Shown in pieces: positions 38,000 through 47,058 of a stretch of DNA of 64,000 nt (position 1 is its first letter; each line of letters starts with the position of its first letter). The DNA is taken from assembly GCA_041676645.1 (NCBI GenBank), contig JBAYRO010000004.1, positions 1 to 64,000 of the forward strand. Reading direction: 5' to 3'. The DNA is from JAMLIN01 sp041676645. Its GTDB lineage: Bacteria > Pseudomonadota > Gammaproteobacteria > Burkholderiales > Burkholderiaceae_E. The position numbers were made by a program, and so were the translations under genes. A model generated the notes under the pieces. That model ran no database searches, was not told the origin of the DNA, and saw only the letters and a list, made by a program, of their open reading frames with translations.

Positions 38000-38140
38000 C
38001 TGGACGCATTCGAGTGGGCGAAGGTCGTCCTGGCCGCGCTCTTGGTATTCTCCGTAGCTGAACTCGAAAAACTGGTGATTCGGCGGACCGGTGTTGCCGG
38101 GCGCCTGTCGGTCGCTGCGTCCGCAATCCAACCGTCCTGA
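38000..38140 (+). pseudogene. Remnant of a P-type ATPase C-terminus
   Basis: The frame ending at 38140 reads LDAFEWAKVVLAALLVFSVA and then ELEKLVIRRTG before a short tail. The pattern of a hydrophobic helix followed by E-(L/I)-EK-x4-RR resembles the last membrane helix and tail of cation-transporting P-type ATPases. No start, ATP-binding or phosphorylation sequence is nearby. It is most likely a leftover of a deleted gene. The 217 bp between the DUF2325 gene and mrpA hold nothing else I can recognise. Confidence 0.35.
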
Positions 38141-38151
38141 TTCCCTGACCG

Positions 38152-41106
38152 ATGCAACACGCGGCACAGTCGAATTCCATACTCCTGCTGGTGATCGTGC
38201 TTGCCCCGTTCGTGGGCAGCGTGATCGCCGCGCTGCTTCCGGCCGATGCCCGAAACCGGGAGGCATGGCTGGCGGGATTCGTCGCCTTCATCGGCCTGGT
38301 GGCTTCACTGGTGCTGTACGGACAGGTCGACGACGGGCAGTCGGTGCGCTTCGCGATTCCGTGGCTGCCGACACAAGGCGTGGAGTTCGCCTTCCGGATG
38401 GACGGGCTCGCCTGGGCCTTCACGCTGCTGATTACCTCGATCGGCATACTGGTGGTGCTCTACGCGCGCTACTACATGTCCCCCGAAGATCCGGTGCCGC
38501 GGTTCTTCGCGTTCCTGCTCGCCTTCATGGGCTCGATGCTGGGCGTGGTGCTCTCGGGCAACCTGATCCAGCTGGTGGTGTTCTGGGAGCTGACCAGCCT
38601 CACGTCCTTCCTGCTGATCGGCTACTGGCACCATCGGATCGACGCCCGCCGGGGCGCCCGGATGGCCTTCACGATCACCGCCGCCGGCGGGCTGTGCCTG
38701 CTGGCCGGCGTGCTCATGATCGGCCACATCGTCGGCAGCTACGATCTCGACACGGTGCTCGATTCCGGCGACCGGCTGCGCCAGCACGACTGGTACGTGC
38801 CCATGCTGGTGCTGGTCGCGCTCGGCGCGCTCACCAAGAGCGCCCAGTTCCCGTTCCACTTCTGGCTGCCGCACGCCATGGCGGCGCCCACGCCGGTCTC
38901 GGCCTACCTGCATTCGGCCACGATGGTCAAGGCCGGGATATTCCTGCTGATGCGGCTGTGGCCGGTGCTCTCCGGCACCCCGGAATGGACCTGGATCATC
39001 GCCGGGGCAGGGGTCTGCACGCTGCTGATCGGCGCCTTCCTCGCCATCTTCCAGCACGATCTCAAGGGCCTGCTCGCCTACTCGACGATCAGTCACCTGG
39101 GCCTGATCACGCTGCTGCTGGGCATGGGTTCGCCGCAGGCGATGGTCGCCGCGATCTTCCATACCTTCAATCACGCGACCTTCAAGGCATCGCTTTTCAT
39201 GGCGGCCGGCATCATCGACCATGAGACCGGCACGCGGGACATGCGGCACCTGCGCGGCCTGTACAAGGCGCTGCCCTATACCGCGACCCTGGCGATCGTT
39301 GCCAGCGGTGCGATGGCGGGGGTCCCGCTGCTGAACGGCTTCCTGTCCAAGGAGATGTTCTTCGCCGAGGCGCTCATCGTGGGCGGAGCCGCGAGCGCCT
39401 GGTGGCTGCCGATCTCGGCGGTGGCGATGGGGATCTTCAGCGTCGCCTATTCGCTGCGCTTCATCAGCGTGTTCTTCGGCAAGCTGCCCGAGGACCTGCC
39501 GCGCGTGCCGCACGAGCCGCCACGCTGGATGCGCTTCCCGGTCGACATCCTCGTGCTGACCTGCCTGCTGGTCGGCATCGCGCCGGCCTCGAGCATCGGG
39601 CACTTCCTGCACGAGGCCGTCACGGCAGTGCTGGGCGAGCGTACCCCCTACTACAACCTGGCGCTCTGGCATGGTTTCGAGCTGCCGCTGGTGATGAGCC
39701 TGCTCGCCCTGATCGGCGGCGTCGCCTTCTACATCATCCTGCGCCGCTTCTTCAACCTCGCCGATCGGGTCGACGCGCCGGTCCTGGGCCGCTTGTCGGG
39801 CGCCAGCGCCTTCGAGATCACCATGCTCTATCTCTCGAGCATCTCGTCGCGCCTGCTGAAGGTGTTCGGCACCGTGCGCCTGCAGTCGCAACTGCTGGTG
39901 ATGCTGCTCCTGATGGTGATCGGTCCCCTCCTGCTGGTGCGTCCGGTCCTGGGGGAACTCGGGCGCGGCGCGACCACGATCGATCCCCTGTTCGCCCTGC
40001 TGTGGGTCATCGGCGGCGCCTGCGCGGTGGCGGCGGCATGGCAGGCCAAGTATCACAGGCTGGCGGCCCTGATCCTGGTCGGTGGCGCCGGCGTCGTCAC
40101 CAGCATGACCTTCCTCTGGCTTTCGGCTCCCGATCTCGCCCTGACCCAGCTGATGGTCGAGACGGTGACCACGATCCTGCTCCTGCTCGGACTGCGCTGG
40201 CTGCCGCCGCGCATCTCGCCCTTCGAGCTCGATATCCGGACACCCCCCCATGTCTGGCTACGTCGTTCACGCGACATGCTGATCGCCATCGCCGGCGGGC
40301 TGGGCATCGCGATGCTCAGCTACGCCGTGCTGATGCGCCCGCAGCGCGATGCCATCGGCGAGTTCTTCCTGCTCAATACCCGCGAGGGCGGCGGCGGTGC
40401 GAACACCGTGAACGTCCTGCTGGTCGATTTCCGCGGCTTCGACACCCTGGGCGAGATCACGGTGCTCGCAATCGTCGCCCTGACCGTCTATGCGCTGCTG
40501 CGGCGGTTCCGGCCCGCGCCCGAAAGCCTTGCGTTGCCGGCCCAGCAGGGCAGCCCTGTCGATCCGGCCAGCAGGGAGATTCCGGCCGAGCAGGTTGCCC
40601 CGGGCGGCTATCTGTACATTCCTTCGGTCTACCTGCGACTGCTGCTGCCGTTCATGGCCATCACCGTGGTGTACTTCTTCCTGCGCGGCCACAATCTTCC
40701 GGGCGGCGGTTTCGTCGCCGGCCTGATCTTCGCGACCGCCATCATCGTGCAGTACATGCTGGCCGGCACCTCCTGGGTGGAGTCCCACCTGCGGCTCTGG
40801 CCCCATCGCTGGCTGGGCACCGGCCTGCTGGTCGCCGCCGGCACCGGGGTCGCGGCCTGGTTCTTCGGCTATCCCTTCCTCACCAGCCATTCCATGCACA
40901 TGCATGTTCCCCTGCTCGGCGAGATTCATCTTCCCAGCGCAACGGGCTTCGATCTCGGCGTCTTCGTGGTGGTAGTCGGCGCCACGATGCTGATCCTGGT
41001 CGCCCTGGCCCACCAGTCGGTGCGCAGCCACCGCGCGCCGGTCATCCCGGTGCCGGGCACCGAAGCGCTGCCGGCGCAAACTCCCCTGCCGGCGGAGGCG
41101 TCCTGA
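38152..41106 (+). CDS. mrpA: Na+/H+ antiporter subunit A fused to subunit B (MrpAB/PhaAB type)
   Basis: A 984-residue inner-membrane protein, the largest subunit of the Mrp (multiple resistance and pH) antiporter, related to NuoL of complex I. The N-terminal antiporter module contains the key Glu in VVFWELTSLTSFLLIGYW and the Lys residues in GALTKSAQFPFHFWLPHAM and HSATMVKAGIFLLMR, plus the LAYSTISHLGL loop. After the MrpA C-terminal helices, residues about 820-970 correspond to MrpB (SVYLRLLLPFMAITVVYFFL, then GHNLPGGGFVAGLI). This fusion is normal in Proteobacteria (PhaAB, group 2 Mrp). It is the first of six antiporter genes with overlapping ends. ATG 38152 has only a weak ribosome site. 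Confidence 0.93.
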   Translation: MQHAAQSNSILLLVIVLAPFVGSVIAALLPADARNREAWLAGFVAFIGLVASLVLYGQVDDGQSVRFAIPWLPTQGVEFAFRMDGLAWAFTLLITSIGILVVLYARYYMSPEDPVPRFFAFLLAFMGSMLGVVLSGNLIQLVVFWELTSLTSFLLIGYWHHRIDARRGARMAFTITAAGGLCLLAGVLMIGHIVGSYDLDTVLDSGDRLRQHDWYVPMLVLVALGALTKSAQFPFHFWLPHAMAAPTPVSAYLHSATMVKAGIFLLMRLWPVLSGTPEWTWIIAGAGVCTLLIGAFLAIFQHDLKGLLAYSTISHLGLITLLLGMGSPQAMVAAIFHTFNHATFKASLFMAAGIIDHETGTRDMRHLRGLYKALPYTATLAIVASGAMAGVPLLNGFLSKEMFFAEALIVGGAASAWWLPISAVAMGIFSVAYSLRFISVFFGKLPEDLPRVPHEPPRWMRFPVDILVLTCLLVGIAPASSIGHFLHEAVTAVLGERTPYYNLALWHGFELPLVMSLLALIGGVAFYIILRRFFNLADRVDAPVLGRLSGASAFEITMLYLSSISSRLLKVFGTVRLQSQLLVMLLLMVIGPLLLVRPVLGELGRGATTIDPLFALLWVIGGACAVAAAWQAKYHRLAALILVGGAGVVTSMTFLWLSAPDLALTQLMVETVTTILLLLGLRWLPPRISPFELDIRTPPHVWLRRSRDMLIAIAGGLGIAMLSYAVLMRPQRDAIGEFFLLNTREGGGGANTVNVLLVDFRGFDTLGEITVLAIVALTVYALLRRFRPAPESLALPAQQGSPVDPASREIPAEQVAPGGYLYIPSVYLRLLLPFMAITVVYFFLRGHNLPGGGFVAGLIFATAIIVQYMLAGTSWVESHLRLWPHRWLGTGLLVAAGTGVAAWFFGYPFLTSHSMHMHVPLLGEIHLPSATGFDLGVFVVVVGATMLILVALAHQSVRSHRAPVIPVPGTEALPAQTPLPAEAS

Positions 41107-41447
41107 TGGAGGCCATCGTCTCGATCGGAATCGGCGTGCTGTTCGGCTCGGGCATCTGGCTCGTGCTGCGGCCACGGACCTTCCAGGTGATCATCGGCCT
41201 GCTGCTGATGTCCTACGGGGTGAACCTGTCCATCTTCATGATGGGCAGGCTCTGGATCGACATGCCGCCCGTCGTGGCCGAAGGTGTCGTCGACACGGCG
41301 CTTCATGCCGATCCCCTGCCGCAGGCGCTGGTGCTCACGGCCATCGTCATCGGCTTCGCGACGACCGCGCTCTACCTGGTCGTCATGATCGGTTCTCGCG
41401 GGCTCACCGACACCGACCATGTCGATGGCGAGGAGCCCGGCTCATGA
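41106..41447 (+). CDS. mrpC: Na+/H+ antiporter subunit C
   Basis: A 113-residue membrane protein with three helices, homologous to NuoK. Typical segments are IGIGVLFGSGIWLVLRPRTF, GLLLMSYGVNLSIFMMG and PLPQALVLTAIVIGFATTAL, which includes the NuoK-like ALVLTAIVI. The start ATG shares one base with the subunit A stop (TGATG). The short acidic C-terminus lies in the cytoplasm. Confidence 0.92.
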   Translation: MEAIVSIGIGVLFGSGIWLVLRPRTFQVIIGLLLMSYGVNLSIFMMGRLWIDMPPVVAEGVVDTALHADPLPQALVLTAIVIGFATTALYLVVMIGSRGLTDTDHVDGEEPGS

Positions 41448-43078
41448 CGACCTGGGTCCACCACCTGATCCTGCTGCCGGTGCTGCTGCCGCTGGTCTGC
41501 GGCGCCGCGCTGATCCCGCTGCACATGACCCGGCATCGCCTGAAGTTCGCGATGAGCATGGGAACCCTGTTCGTCCAGACGGCGGTCGCGCTGGTACTGC
41601 TCGGGCTCGTCGATGGCGAATACTGGGCCGGGGGCATCGGGGTCTACCTCGCGGCGAATTGGGCGGCGCCCTTCGGTATCGCGCTGGTGGCCGACCGGCT
41701 CGCGGTCATGATGCTGCTGCTGGGCTCGATCATCGGCATCGCGGCGCTGCTGTTCTCGCTGGGGCGCTGGAGCCGGACCGGGGTGCACTTCCATGCCCTG
41801 TTCCAGTTCCTCCTGATGGGAATCAACGGCGCCTGCCTGACCCACGACCTGTTCAACTTGTTCGTGTTCTTCGAGGTGATGCTCGCGGCCTCGTACGGTC
41901 TCGTGCTCCACGGCTACAACATCGCCCGGATCCGCGCCGGCATGCAGTACATCGCGATCAACCTGGTCGCCTCGCTGCTGTTCCTGATCGGCCTGGCGAT
42001 GATCTACGGCACCGCCGGCACGCTCAACATGGCCGACCTCGCCGGCAGGGTGCCGGGGCTCGGCCCCGACGAGTCCGAGTTGCTCAAGGTGGGGGTCGTG
42101 GTGCTGGCGATCGCCTTCCTGACCAAGAGCGCGATGTGGCCCTTCGGCTTCTGGCTGCCCACCACCTATTCGGTGGCGTCGCCGCCGGTGGCGGCGATGC
42201 TGGTGCTGATGACCAAGGTCGGCATCTACGTCGTCCTGCGCATCTGGCTGCTCGTCTTCTCGAAGGAGGCCGGGACGGCCGCCGGCTTCGGCTACGAGGT
42301 GCTGTTCTGGGGCGGAATCGTCACGATGTGCTTCGGGGCGATCGGCATGCTCGCAAGCGAGGCGCCCGGGCGCATGGGCGGCTACGGAGCGATCGTCTCC
42401 TCCGGCATCCTCCTGGCCGTGCTCGGCTACGGGCAGTCCTCGCTGGTGGCGGCGGGGCTCTTCTATCTGTTCAGCTCGACCCTGGCGATCGCCGCCTTCA
42501 TGCTCCTGATCGAGCTGGTGGAACGGGTCCGTACGCCCGGAGGCGCGCTGCTGGCGGTGACGACCGAGGCCTTCGGCATCGAGGATGCGCCCGGTGAGCC
42601 GGTGGGCATCGGCATTCCCGGATCGCTGGCCTTCCTCGGCCTGGGCCTGGCCGGTTGCGCCCTGGTCATCGCGGGCCTGCCGCCCCTGTCGGGATTCGTC
42701 GGCAAGTTCGCGCTCTTCCATGCACTGCTCCAACCGGGTCCGGCCGAAGCCGAGATCGGCGCGATGTCCTGGACGCTGGGCGCGCTGCTGCTCGTCTCGG
42801 GGCTGGCCGCAACCATCTCGCTCATGCGCTTCGGGGTGCGCACCCTCTGGGCCCAGGGGACGATCACGCCACCGCGCCTGCTGGTGAGCGAGGCGGCGCC
42901 GATCACCTTCCTGCTCCTGGCCTGCGTGGCCCTCACGATCGCGGCGGGGCCGGTGTTCGCGTATCTCGGGCGCACCTCGGATACGCTCCACCAGCCCACG
43001 GGATACGTCGACCGGGTGCTGGGCACGCCGACGGTTCCCGGGCCGCTGGTCCCCGCCCAGGAAGGGGCAGGGCGATGA
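41444..43078 (+). CDS. mrpD: Na+/H+ antiporter subunit D
   Basis: A 544-residue polytopic protein related to NuoM/NuoN. It has FNLFVFFEVMLAASYGLVLHG with the conserved Glu, FLTKSAMWPFGFWLPTTYS with the Lys, and MTKVGIYVVLRIW with the second Lys of the proton path. ATGA overlap with mrpC. The C-terminus is longer than in Bacillus MrpD and ends in a Pro/Gly-rich tail. Confidence 0.93.
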   Translation: MTTWVHHLILLPVLLPLVCGAALIPLHMTRHRLKFAMSMGTLFVQTAVALVLLGLVDGEYWAGGIGVYLAANWAAPFGIALVADRLAVMMLLLGSIIGIAALLFSLGRWSRTGVHFHALFQFLLMGINGACLTHDLFNLFVFFEVMLAASYGLVLHGYNIARIRAGMQYIAINLVASLLFLIGLAMIYGTAGTLNMADLAGRVPGLGPDESELLKVGVVVLAIAFLTKSAMWPFGFWLPTTYSVASPPVAAMLVLMTKVGIYVVLRIWLLVFSKEAGTAAGFGYEVLFWGGIVTMCFGAIGMLASEAPGRMGGYGAIVSSGILLAVLGYGQSSLVAAGLFYLFSSTLAIAAFMLLIELVERVRTPGGALLAVTTEAFGIEDAPGEPVGIGIPGSLAFLGLGLAGCALVIAGLPPLSGFVGKFALFHALLQPGPAEAEIGAMSWTLGALLLVSGLAATISLMRFGVRTLWAQGTITPPRLLVSEAAPITFLLLACVALTIAAGPVFAYLGRTSDTLHQPTGYVDRVLGTPTVPGPLVPAQEGAGR

Positions 43079-43578
43079 AGCGCTGGTTGCCCTATCCGGT
43101 GGTGTCGATGGTCCTGCTCGGGATCTGGCTGCTGCTTGCCCAGAGCCTCGCGCTCGCCGAAGTGCTTCTGGGCATCGTGCTGGGGGTCCTGATCCCGCTG
43201 GGCGTGCGCAACCTGCAGCCGCTGGACTATCCGGTGATCCGCAAGCCGGTGGTGCTCGTGCGCCTGCTGACGATGGCGCTGATCGAGATCGTGCGCTCCT
43301 GCCTCAACGTGACCTGGATCATCATGCTGGGACGGCGGCGCGGGGTGAACGCCCAGTTCCTGCGGATTCCGCTCGATCTGCGCAACCCCTTCGGCCTGGC
43401 GGCGCTATCCTGCCTGATCAACACCACGCCGGGCACGGTCTGGGCCGAGATCCTGCCCGGCACCAACGAGCTCGCCCTGCATGTCTTCGACCTGCATGAC
43501 GAGCAATGGTGGATCGACACGATCAAGAACGCCTATGAGAAGCCCTTGATCGAGATTTTCGAAGAGGAAGACCAATGA
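43075..43578 (+). CDS. mrpE: Na+/H+ antiporter subunit E
   Basis: A 167-residue protein with two N-terminal membrane helices (about 5-40) and a larger cytoplasmic domain. Landmarks are IEIVRSCLNVTWIIML and LSCLINTTPGTVWAEI, followed by LHVFDLHDEQW, as in the MrpE family. It overlaps mrpD and mrpF by 4 nt at each end. Confidence 0.92.
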   Translation: MKRWLPYPVVSMVLLGIWLLLAQSLALAEVLLGIVLGVLIPLGVRNLQPLDYPVIRKPVVLVRLLTMALIEIVRSCLNVTWIIMLGRRRGVNAQFLRIPLDLRNPFGLAALSCLINTTPGTVWAEILPGTNELALHVFDLHDEQWWIDTIKNAYEKPLIEIFEEEDQ

Positions 43579-43856
43579 GCGCAGCATTGCTCGGCTTCGC
43601 GATCATGTTCGCCTTCTCCTGCGTGGTCATCGCGATGGTGTTCTGCACCGTGCGCCTGCTGATCGGCCCCTCCGCGCAGGACCGTGTCCTGGCGCTCGAC
43701 ACGCTCTGGATGTGCGCCATGCTGCTTGCCCTGATGATGGGCATCCGGCATGGCAGCCAGATCTACTTCGAGGCGGCCATGCTGATCGCCCTGGTCAGCT
43801 TCGCCTCGACGGTGGCGCTCGCGAAATTCCTGATGCGCGGGGAGATCATCGAATGA
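43575..43856 (+). CDS. mrpF: Na+/H+ antiporter subunit F
   Basis: A 93-residue three-helix membrane protein. The conserved RLLIGPSAQDRVLALDTLW is present, with the Pro and Asp typical of MrpF. It overlaps the mrpE stop and mrpG start (ATGA both sides). Confidence 0.92.
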   Translation: MSAALLGFAIMFAFSCVVIAMVFCTVRLLIGPSAQDRVLALDTLWMCAMLLALMMGIRHGSQIYFEAAMLIALVSFASTVALAKFLMRGEIIE

Positions 43857-44230
43857 ACGGCCTCGAATCGGTACCGGTCTGGGCCGCGCTGCCCACCGCC
43901 TTCCTGCTGATCCTCGGCGGTGTCATCGTGGTGGTCGGCGCGCTCGGCCTGATGCGCCTGCCGAACTTCTACCAGCGCATCCACGGGCCGGCGATCACGG
44001 TCACGCTCGGCGCGGGCTGCCTGCTGATCGCCTCGATGATCCATTTCACCGTCCTCAAGTCCCGGCCGGTGATCCACGAACTCATCATCACCCTGTTCGT
44101 CCTGATGACCGCGCCGGTAGTGGCCATGCTCATCATGAGGGCTGCCGTCTACCGGGATCTGCGCGCCGGCAAGGGCGATTCGGGTGTCACCGAAGGCGGT
44201 GTCTACCGGCTACCCGATCGGGAGGAGTGA
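43853..44230 (+). CDS. mrpG: Na+/H+ antiporter subunit G
   Basis: A 125-residue three-helix membrane protein with GLMRLPNFYQRIHGPAITVT, the signature of MrpG (usually LRLPDxYxRxHA). It completes the antiporter set A(B)-C-D-E-F-G. The ribosome site of fumC (GGAGGAG) lies within its last codons, linking it to the next gene. Confidence 0.92.
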   Translation: MNGLESVPVWAALPTAFLLILGGVIVVVGALGLMRLPNFYQRIHGPAITVTLGAGCLLIASMIHFTVLKSRPVIHELIITLFVLMTAPVVAMLIMRAAVYRDLRAGKGDSGVTEGGVYRLPDREE

Positions 44231-44234
44231 AGCC

Positions 44235-45614
44235 ATGAGCGATACCCGGGTCGAACGTGACAGCATGGGCGAGGTGCGGGTTCCGGCCGACGCCCTCTAC
44301 GGCGCCCAGACCCAGCGCGCCATCGACAATTTCCGGATCAGCGGCCAGGCCATGCCGGTCGGCTTCATCCGGGCCGTGTTGCGCATCAAGCGGGCGGCGG
44401 CGCTCGCGAACATGGAACTGGGCCTGCTCGACAAGCCGGTCGGCACCGCGATCGCCTCGGCCTGCGCCGATCTCCTCGGCGATGCGCAGCTGATGCGTCA
44501 TTTCCCGATCGACGTGTTCCAGACCGGCTCCGGAACCAGCACCAACATGAATGCGAACGAGGTCGTCGCGACGCTCGCCGCGGCCCGCCTGGGCCAGCCG
44601 GTGAGCCCGAACGACCACGTCAACCAGGGCCAGAGCAGCAACGACGTCATCCCGACCGCGATTCATGTCAGCGCGGCCCTGCAACTCGAGCAGGAGCTGC
44701 TGCCGGCGCTGGCGCATCTCGCCTCGACCATCGAGACCAAGGCGGCCTCCCTCGAGGGGGTCTGCAAGACCGGACGCACGCACCTGATGGACGCCATGCC
44801 GGTAGGCATGGACCAGGCGCTCGGTGGATGGGCGCAACAGGTCCGTGATGCCGGCGAGCGGCTGCGCGCCAGCCTGCCGGCGCTGCTGCGTCTTGCCCAG
44901 GGCGGCACCGCGGTGGGGACGGGGGTCAACGCCGATCCGGGATTCGCGGCCCGCTTCTGCGAGGCGCTGGCCGCCGATACGGGTCTCGCCTTCGAGCCGG
45001 CGCCCGATTTCTTCGCCAGCCTGTCCTCGCAGGATGCGGCGGTGGCGCTCTCCGGACAGCTGCGCGCCGCGGCGGTGGCGATGATGAAGATCGCCAACGA
45101 CCTGCGCTGGATGAATTCCGGCCCGCTCGCCGGCCTCGGCGAGATCGCGCTGCCGGCGCTGCAACCGGGCTCGTCGATCATGCCCGGCAAGGTGAATCCG
45201 GTGATTCCCGAGGCGGCGGCGATGGTCGCCGCCCAGGTGATGGGCAATGATGCCGCGATCGCGGTGGCCGGGCAGTCGGGGAATTTCGAGCTCAACGTCA
45301 TGCTGCCGCTGGTGGCGGCAAACCTGGGTTCGAGCATGGGCTTGCTGGCCAACGCGGCCCGGGCGCTCGCCGACCAGGCGATTGCCGGCTTCACCGTCAA
45401 CGAGGACCGCCTGCGCGAGGCGCTGCATCGCAATCCGGTGCTGGTCACTGCGCTCAACCCCCTGATCGGTTACCTGAAGGCGGCCGAGCTCGCCAAGCGC
45501 GCCTACCGGGAAGGGCGTCCGATCCTCGACGTGGCGGTGGAGGACACCGACATTCCCCGCGAAGAGCTCGAGCGCCTGCTCGATCCGCGTCGGCTCACCC
45601 ATCCCGGCGGGTGA
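44235..45614 (+). CDS. fumC: Fumarate hydratase class II
   Basis: A 459-residue TCA-cycle enzyme that hydrates fumarate to malate. The superfamily motifs are all present: GSGTSTNMNANEV, HVNQGQSSNDVIPT, GRTHLMDAMPV, and the signature GSSIMPGKVNP with the catalytic Ser in its mobile loop. ATG 44235 is 4 bp after the mrpG stop and follows GGAGGAG. It appears co-transcribed with the antiporter and with tadA, which is an unusual grouping. Confidence 0.92.
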   Translation: MSDTRVERDSMGEVRVPADALYGAQTQRAIDNFRISGQAMPVGFIRAVLRIKRAAALANMELGLLDKPVGTAIASACADLLGDAQLMRHFPIDVFQTGSGTSTNMNANEVVATLAAARLGQPVSPNDHVNQGQSSNDVIPTAIHVSAALQLEQELLPALAHLASTIETKAASLEGVCKTGRTHLMDAMPVGMDQALGGWAQQVRDAGERLRASLPALLRLAQGGTAVGTGVNADPGFAARFCEALAADTGLAFEPAPDFFASLSSQDAAVALSGQLRAAAVAMMKIANDLRWMNSGPLAGLGEIALPALQPGSSIMPGKVNPVIPEAAAMVAAQVMGNDAAIAVAGQSGNFELNVMLPLVAANLGSSMGLLANAARALADQAIAGFTVNEDRLREALHRNPVLVTALNPLIGYLKAAELAKRAYREGRPILDVAVEDTDIPREELERLLDPRRLTHPGG

Positions 45615-46177
45615 GCGTGGACCGGGACCGCCGCTTCATGCGGATCGCGATCGACCAGGCCCACAACGCCTGGGCGCTCGGCGAGGTTCCGGTCGGTGCG
45701 GTGGTGGTGCGTGACGGCAAGGTCCTGGCAACCGGCTTCAACCAGCCGGTCGGGACCAGCGATCCGACCGCGCACGCCGAGATACGGGCGCTGCGCGCCG
45801 CCGCCGAACTGGTCGGCAACTATCGGCTCGCCGACTGTGATCTCTACGTCACGCTCGAGCCTTGCGCGATGTGCGCCGGGGCGATCCAGCATGCCCGGAT
45901 CCGCCGGGTGGTCTTCGGCGCGGCCGATCCCAAGACCGGCGCCGCGGGCAGCGTGGTCGACCTGTTCGCCGAACCACGCCTGAACCACCATGCCGAGGTC
46001 ATCGGCGGAATCGAGGCCGAAGCCTGCGGCAATCTGCTGCGCGAGTTCTTCGCCCAGAGGCGGCGCGAGCTGGCCGAGCAGCGTGCCCGGGACGAGCGGA
46101 TGGCGAAGCTGGCGGAGGATCCGCGCCTGCGCGGCATCGAGGTGCGATTCGAGGACGAACCCGGCCCGGATCAATAA
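45611..46177 (+). CDS. tadA: tRNA-specific adenosine deaminase
   Basis: A 188-residue zinc deaminase that converts A34 of tRNA-Arg(ACG) to inosine. The zinc site is HAE (TAHAEIRALR) and PCAMC (TLEPCAMCAGAI), with the catalytic Glu in HAE. VVFGAADPKTGAAGSVVDLF and LNHHAEVIGGI are typical of TadA. The start is GTG 45611, overlapping the fumC stop (GTGA); the C-terminus is about 20 residues longer than E. coli TadA and charged. A palindrome that could act as terminator follows. Confidence 0.9.
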   Translation: MSVDRDRRFMRIAIDQAHNAWALGEVPVGAVVVRDGKVLATGFNQPVGTSDPTAHAEIRALRAAAELVGNYRLADCDLYVTLEPCAMCAGAIQHARIRRVVFGAADPKTGAAGSVVDLFAEPRLNHHAEVIGGIEAEACGNLLREFFAQRRRELAEQRARDERMAKLAEDPRLRGIEVRFEDEPGPDQ

Positions 46178-46185
46178 GGAGCCAC

Positions 46186-46240
46186 GAAAATGGGGTCAGA
46201 CTCCATTAATCGATGATTAATGGAGTCTGACCCCATTTTC
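46186..46240. repeat. 55-bp REP-like perfect palindrome (possible bidirectional terminator)
   Basis: Two 26-bp arms (GAAAATGGGGTCAGACTCCA plus TTAATC, and its exact complement) enclose the 3-base loop GAT. TGGGGTCAGA-type palindromes recur in many proteobacterial genomes as REP elements linked to Y1 (RAYT) transposases. It lies between convergent tadA and the parvulin gene, 8 bp after one stop and 14 bp before the other, and ends in T-rich sequence on both strands, so it may terminate both. Only this copy was noticed in the window. Confidence 0.75.
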
Positions 46241-46254
46241 TGAATTTTCGGCGA

Positions 46255-47034
46255 CTACTCGATCCGGGCGGCTTCGCGCAGCTTCGTCTGCAGGTCCTGG
46301 ACGCGCTTGCGCTCGAGTTGCTGGCGGATCTGTGGCGAGACTTCGGCAAGCGGGGGCGCCTCGGCATCGCGCACATCGTCGAGGCGGATCACATGGAAGC
46401 CGAACTGCGTCTTGACCGGCTCCTCGGTGACCTGGCCCTTTTCGAGGGCGACCATGGCCTCGCCGAATTCCGGCACGAAGGTATCTGCCGTGTTCCAGTC
46501 GAGATCCCCGCCGGTCTCGGCCGAGCCCGGATCCTTCGAGCCCTTGGCGAGTTCCTCGAACGCCTCGCCGGCCTCGAGCTTCGCGATGATTTCCTTGGCT
46601 TCGTCCTCGGATTCGACCAGGATATGGCGGGCCCGGTACTCCTTGTCGGTTTCCTCTTTGGTGAGGCGATCGTATTCGGCGCGGATCTCGGCGTCGGAGA
46701 CCGCATTGCCGGCGACTTCGTCACGCACCAGCGCCCGCATCAGGATGTTGCGGCGCGCATCCTCGATCTGCGCCTTGACCTCCGAGCCGTTGGCGATGCC
46801 GCGCCGCTCGGCTTCCTGGACGAAGAGCTCCTGGGCGATCAGTTCGTCGCGCACCATGGCGCGCAGATCGGGGGTGTCGGGCCGGCCCTGCTGGGAGAGC
46901 GCCTGGATGAACTGGTCGACCCGTTCCGAGGGGATCGGCTTGCCGTTGACCACGGCAGCGTTCTGGGCGTGGGCCGATGTGGCGATCATGATGGCGCCGG
47001 CGATGGTCAGCGCCGGACGGATGAGCGGGTTCAT
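46255..47034 (-). CDS. Periplasmic parvulin-type peptidyl-prolyl isomerase (PpiC/SurA-like)
   Basis: A 259-residue exported folding helper. Residues 1-24 form a Sec signal peptide (ATSAHAQ). A SurA-like N-terminal helical region (VNGKPIPSERVDQFIQAL) leads to the parvulin domain at about 135-230: YRARHILVESEDEAKEI, AKGSKDPGSAETGGDLDW and QTQFGFHVIRL-type end (here KTQFGFHVIRLDDV). The start ATG 47034 is preceded by AGGA; a TTG at 47040 is less likely. It is the third gene of a yciB-bolA-parvulin operon on the minus strand. Confidence 0.9.
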   Translation of the reverse strand: MNPLIRPALTIAGAIMIATSAHAQNAAVVNGKPIPSERVDQFIQALSQQGRPDTPDLRAMVRDELIAQELFVQEAERRGIANGSEVKAQIEDARRNILMRALVRDEVAGNAVSDAEIRAEYDRLTKEETDKEYRARHILVESEDEAKEIIAKLEAGEAFEELAKGSKDPGSAETGGDLDWNTADTFVPEFGEAMVALEKGQVTEEPVKTQFGFHVIRLDDVRDAEAPPLAEVSPQIRQQLERKRVQDLQTKLREAARIE

Positions 47035-47058
47035 ATTCAATGTCCTAGGGTGGAGGAG

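Noticed and set aside
38152..41106. mrpA-mrpB join as a frameshift or assembly artefact
   Set aside because: The fused MrpAB (PhaAB) form is normal in Proteobacteria and the frame is intact throughout.
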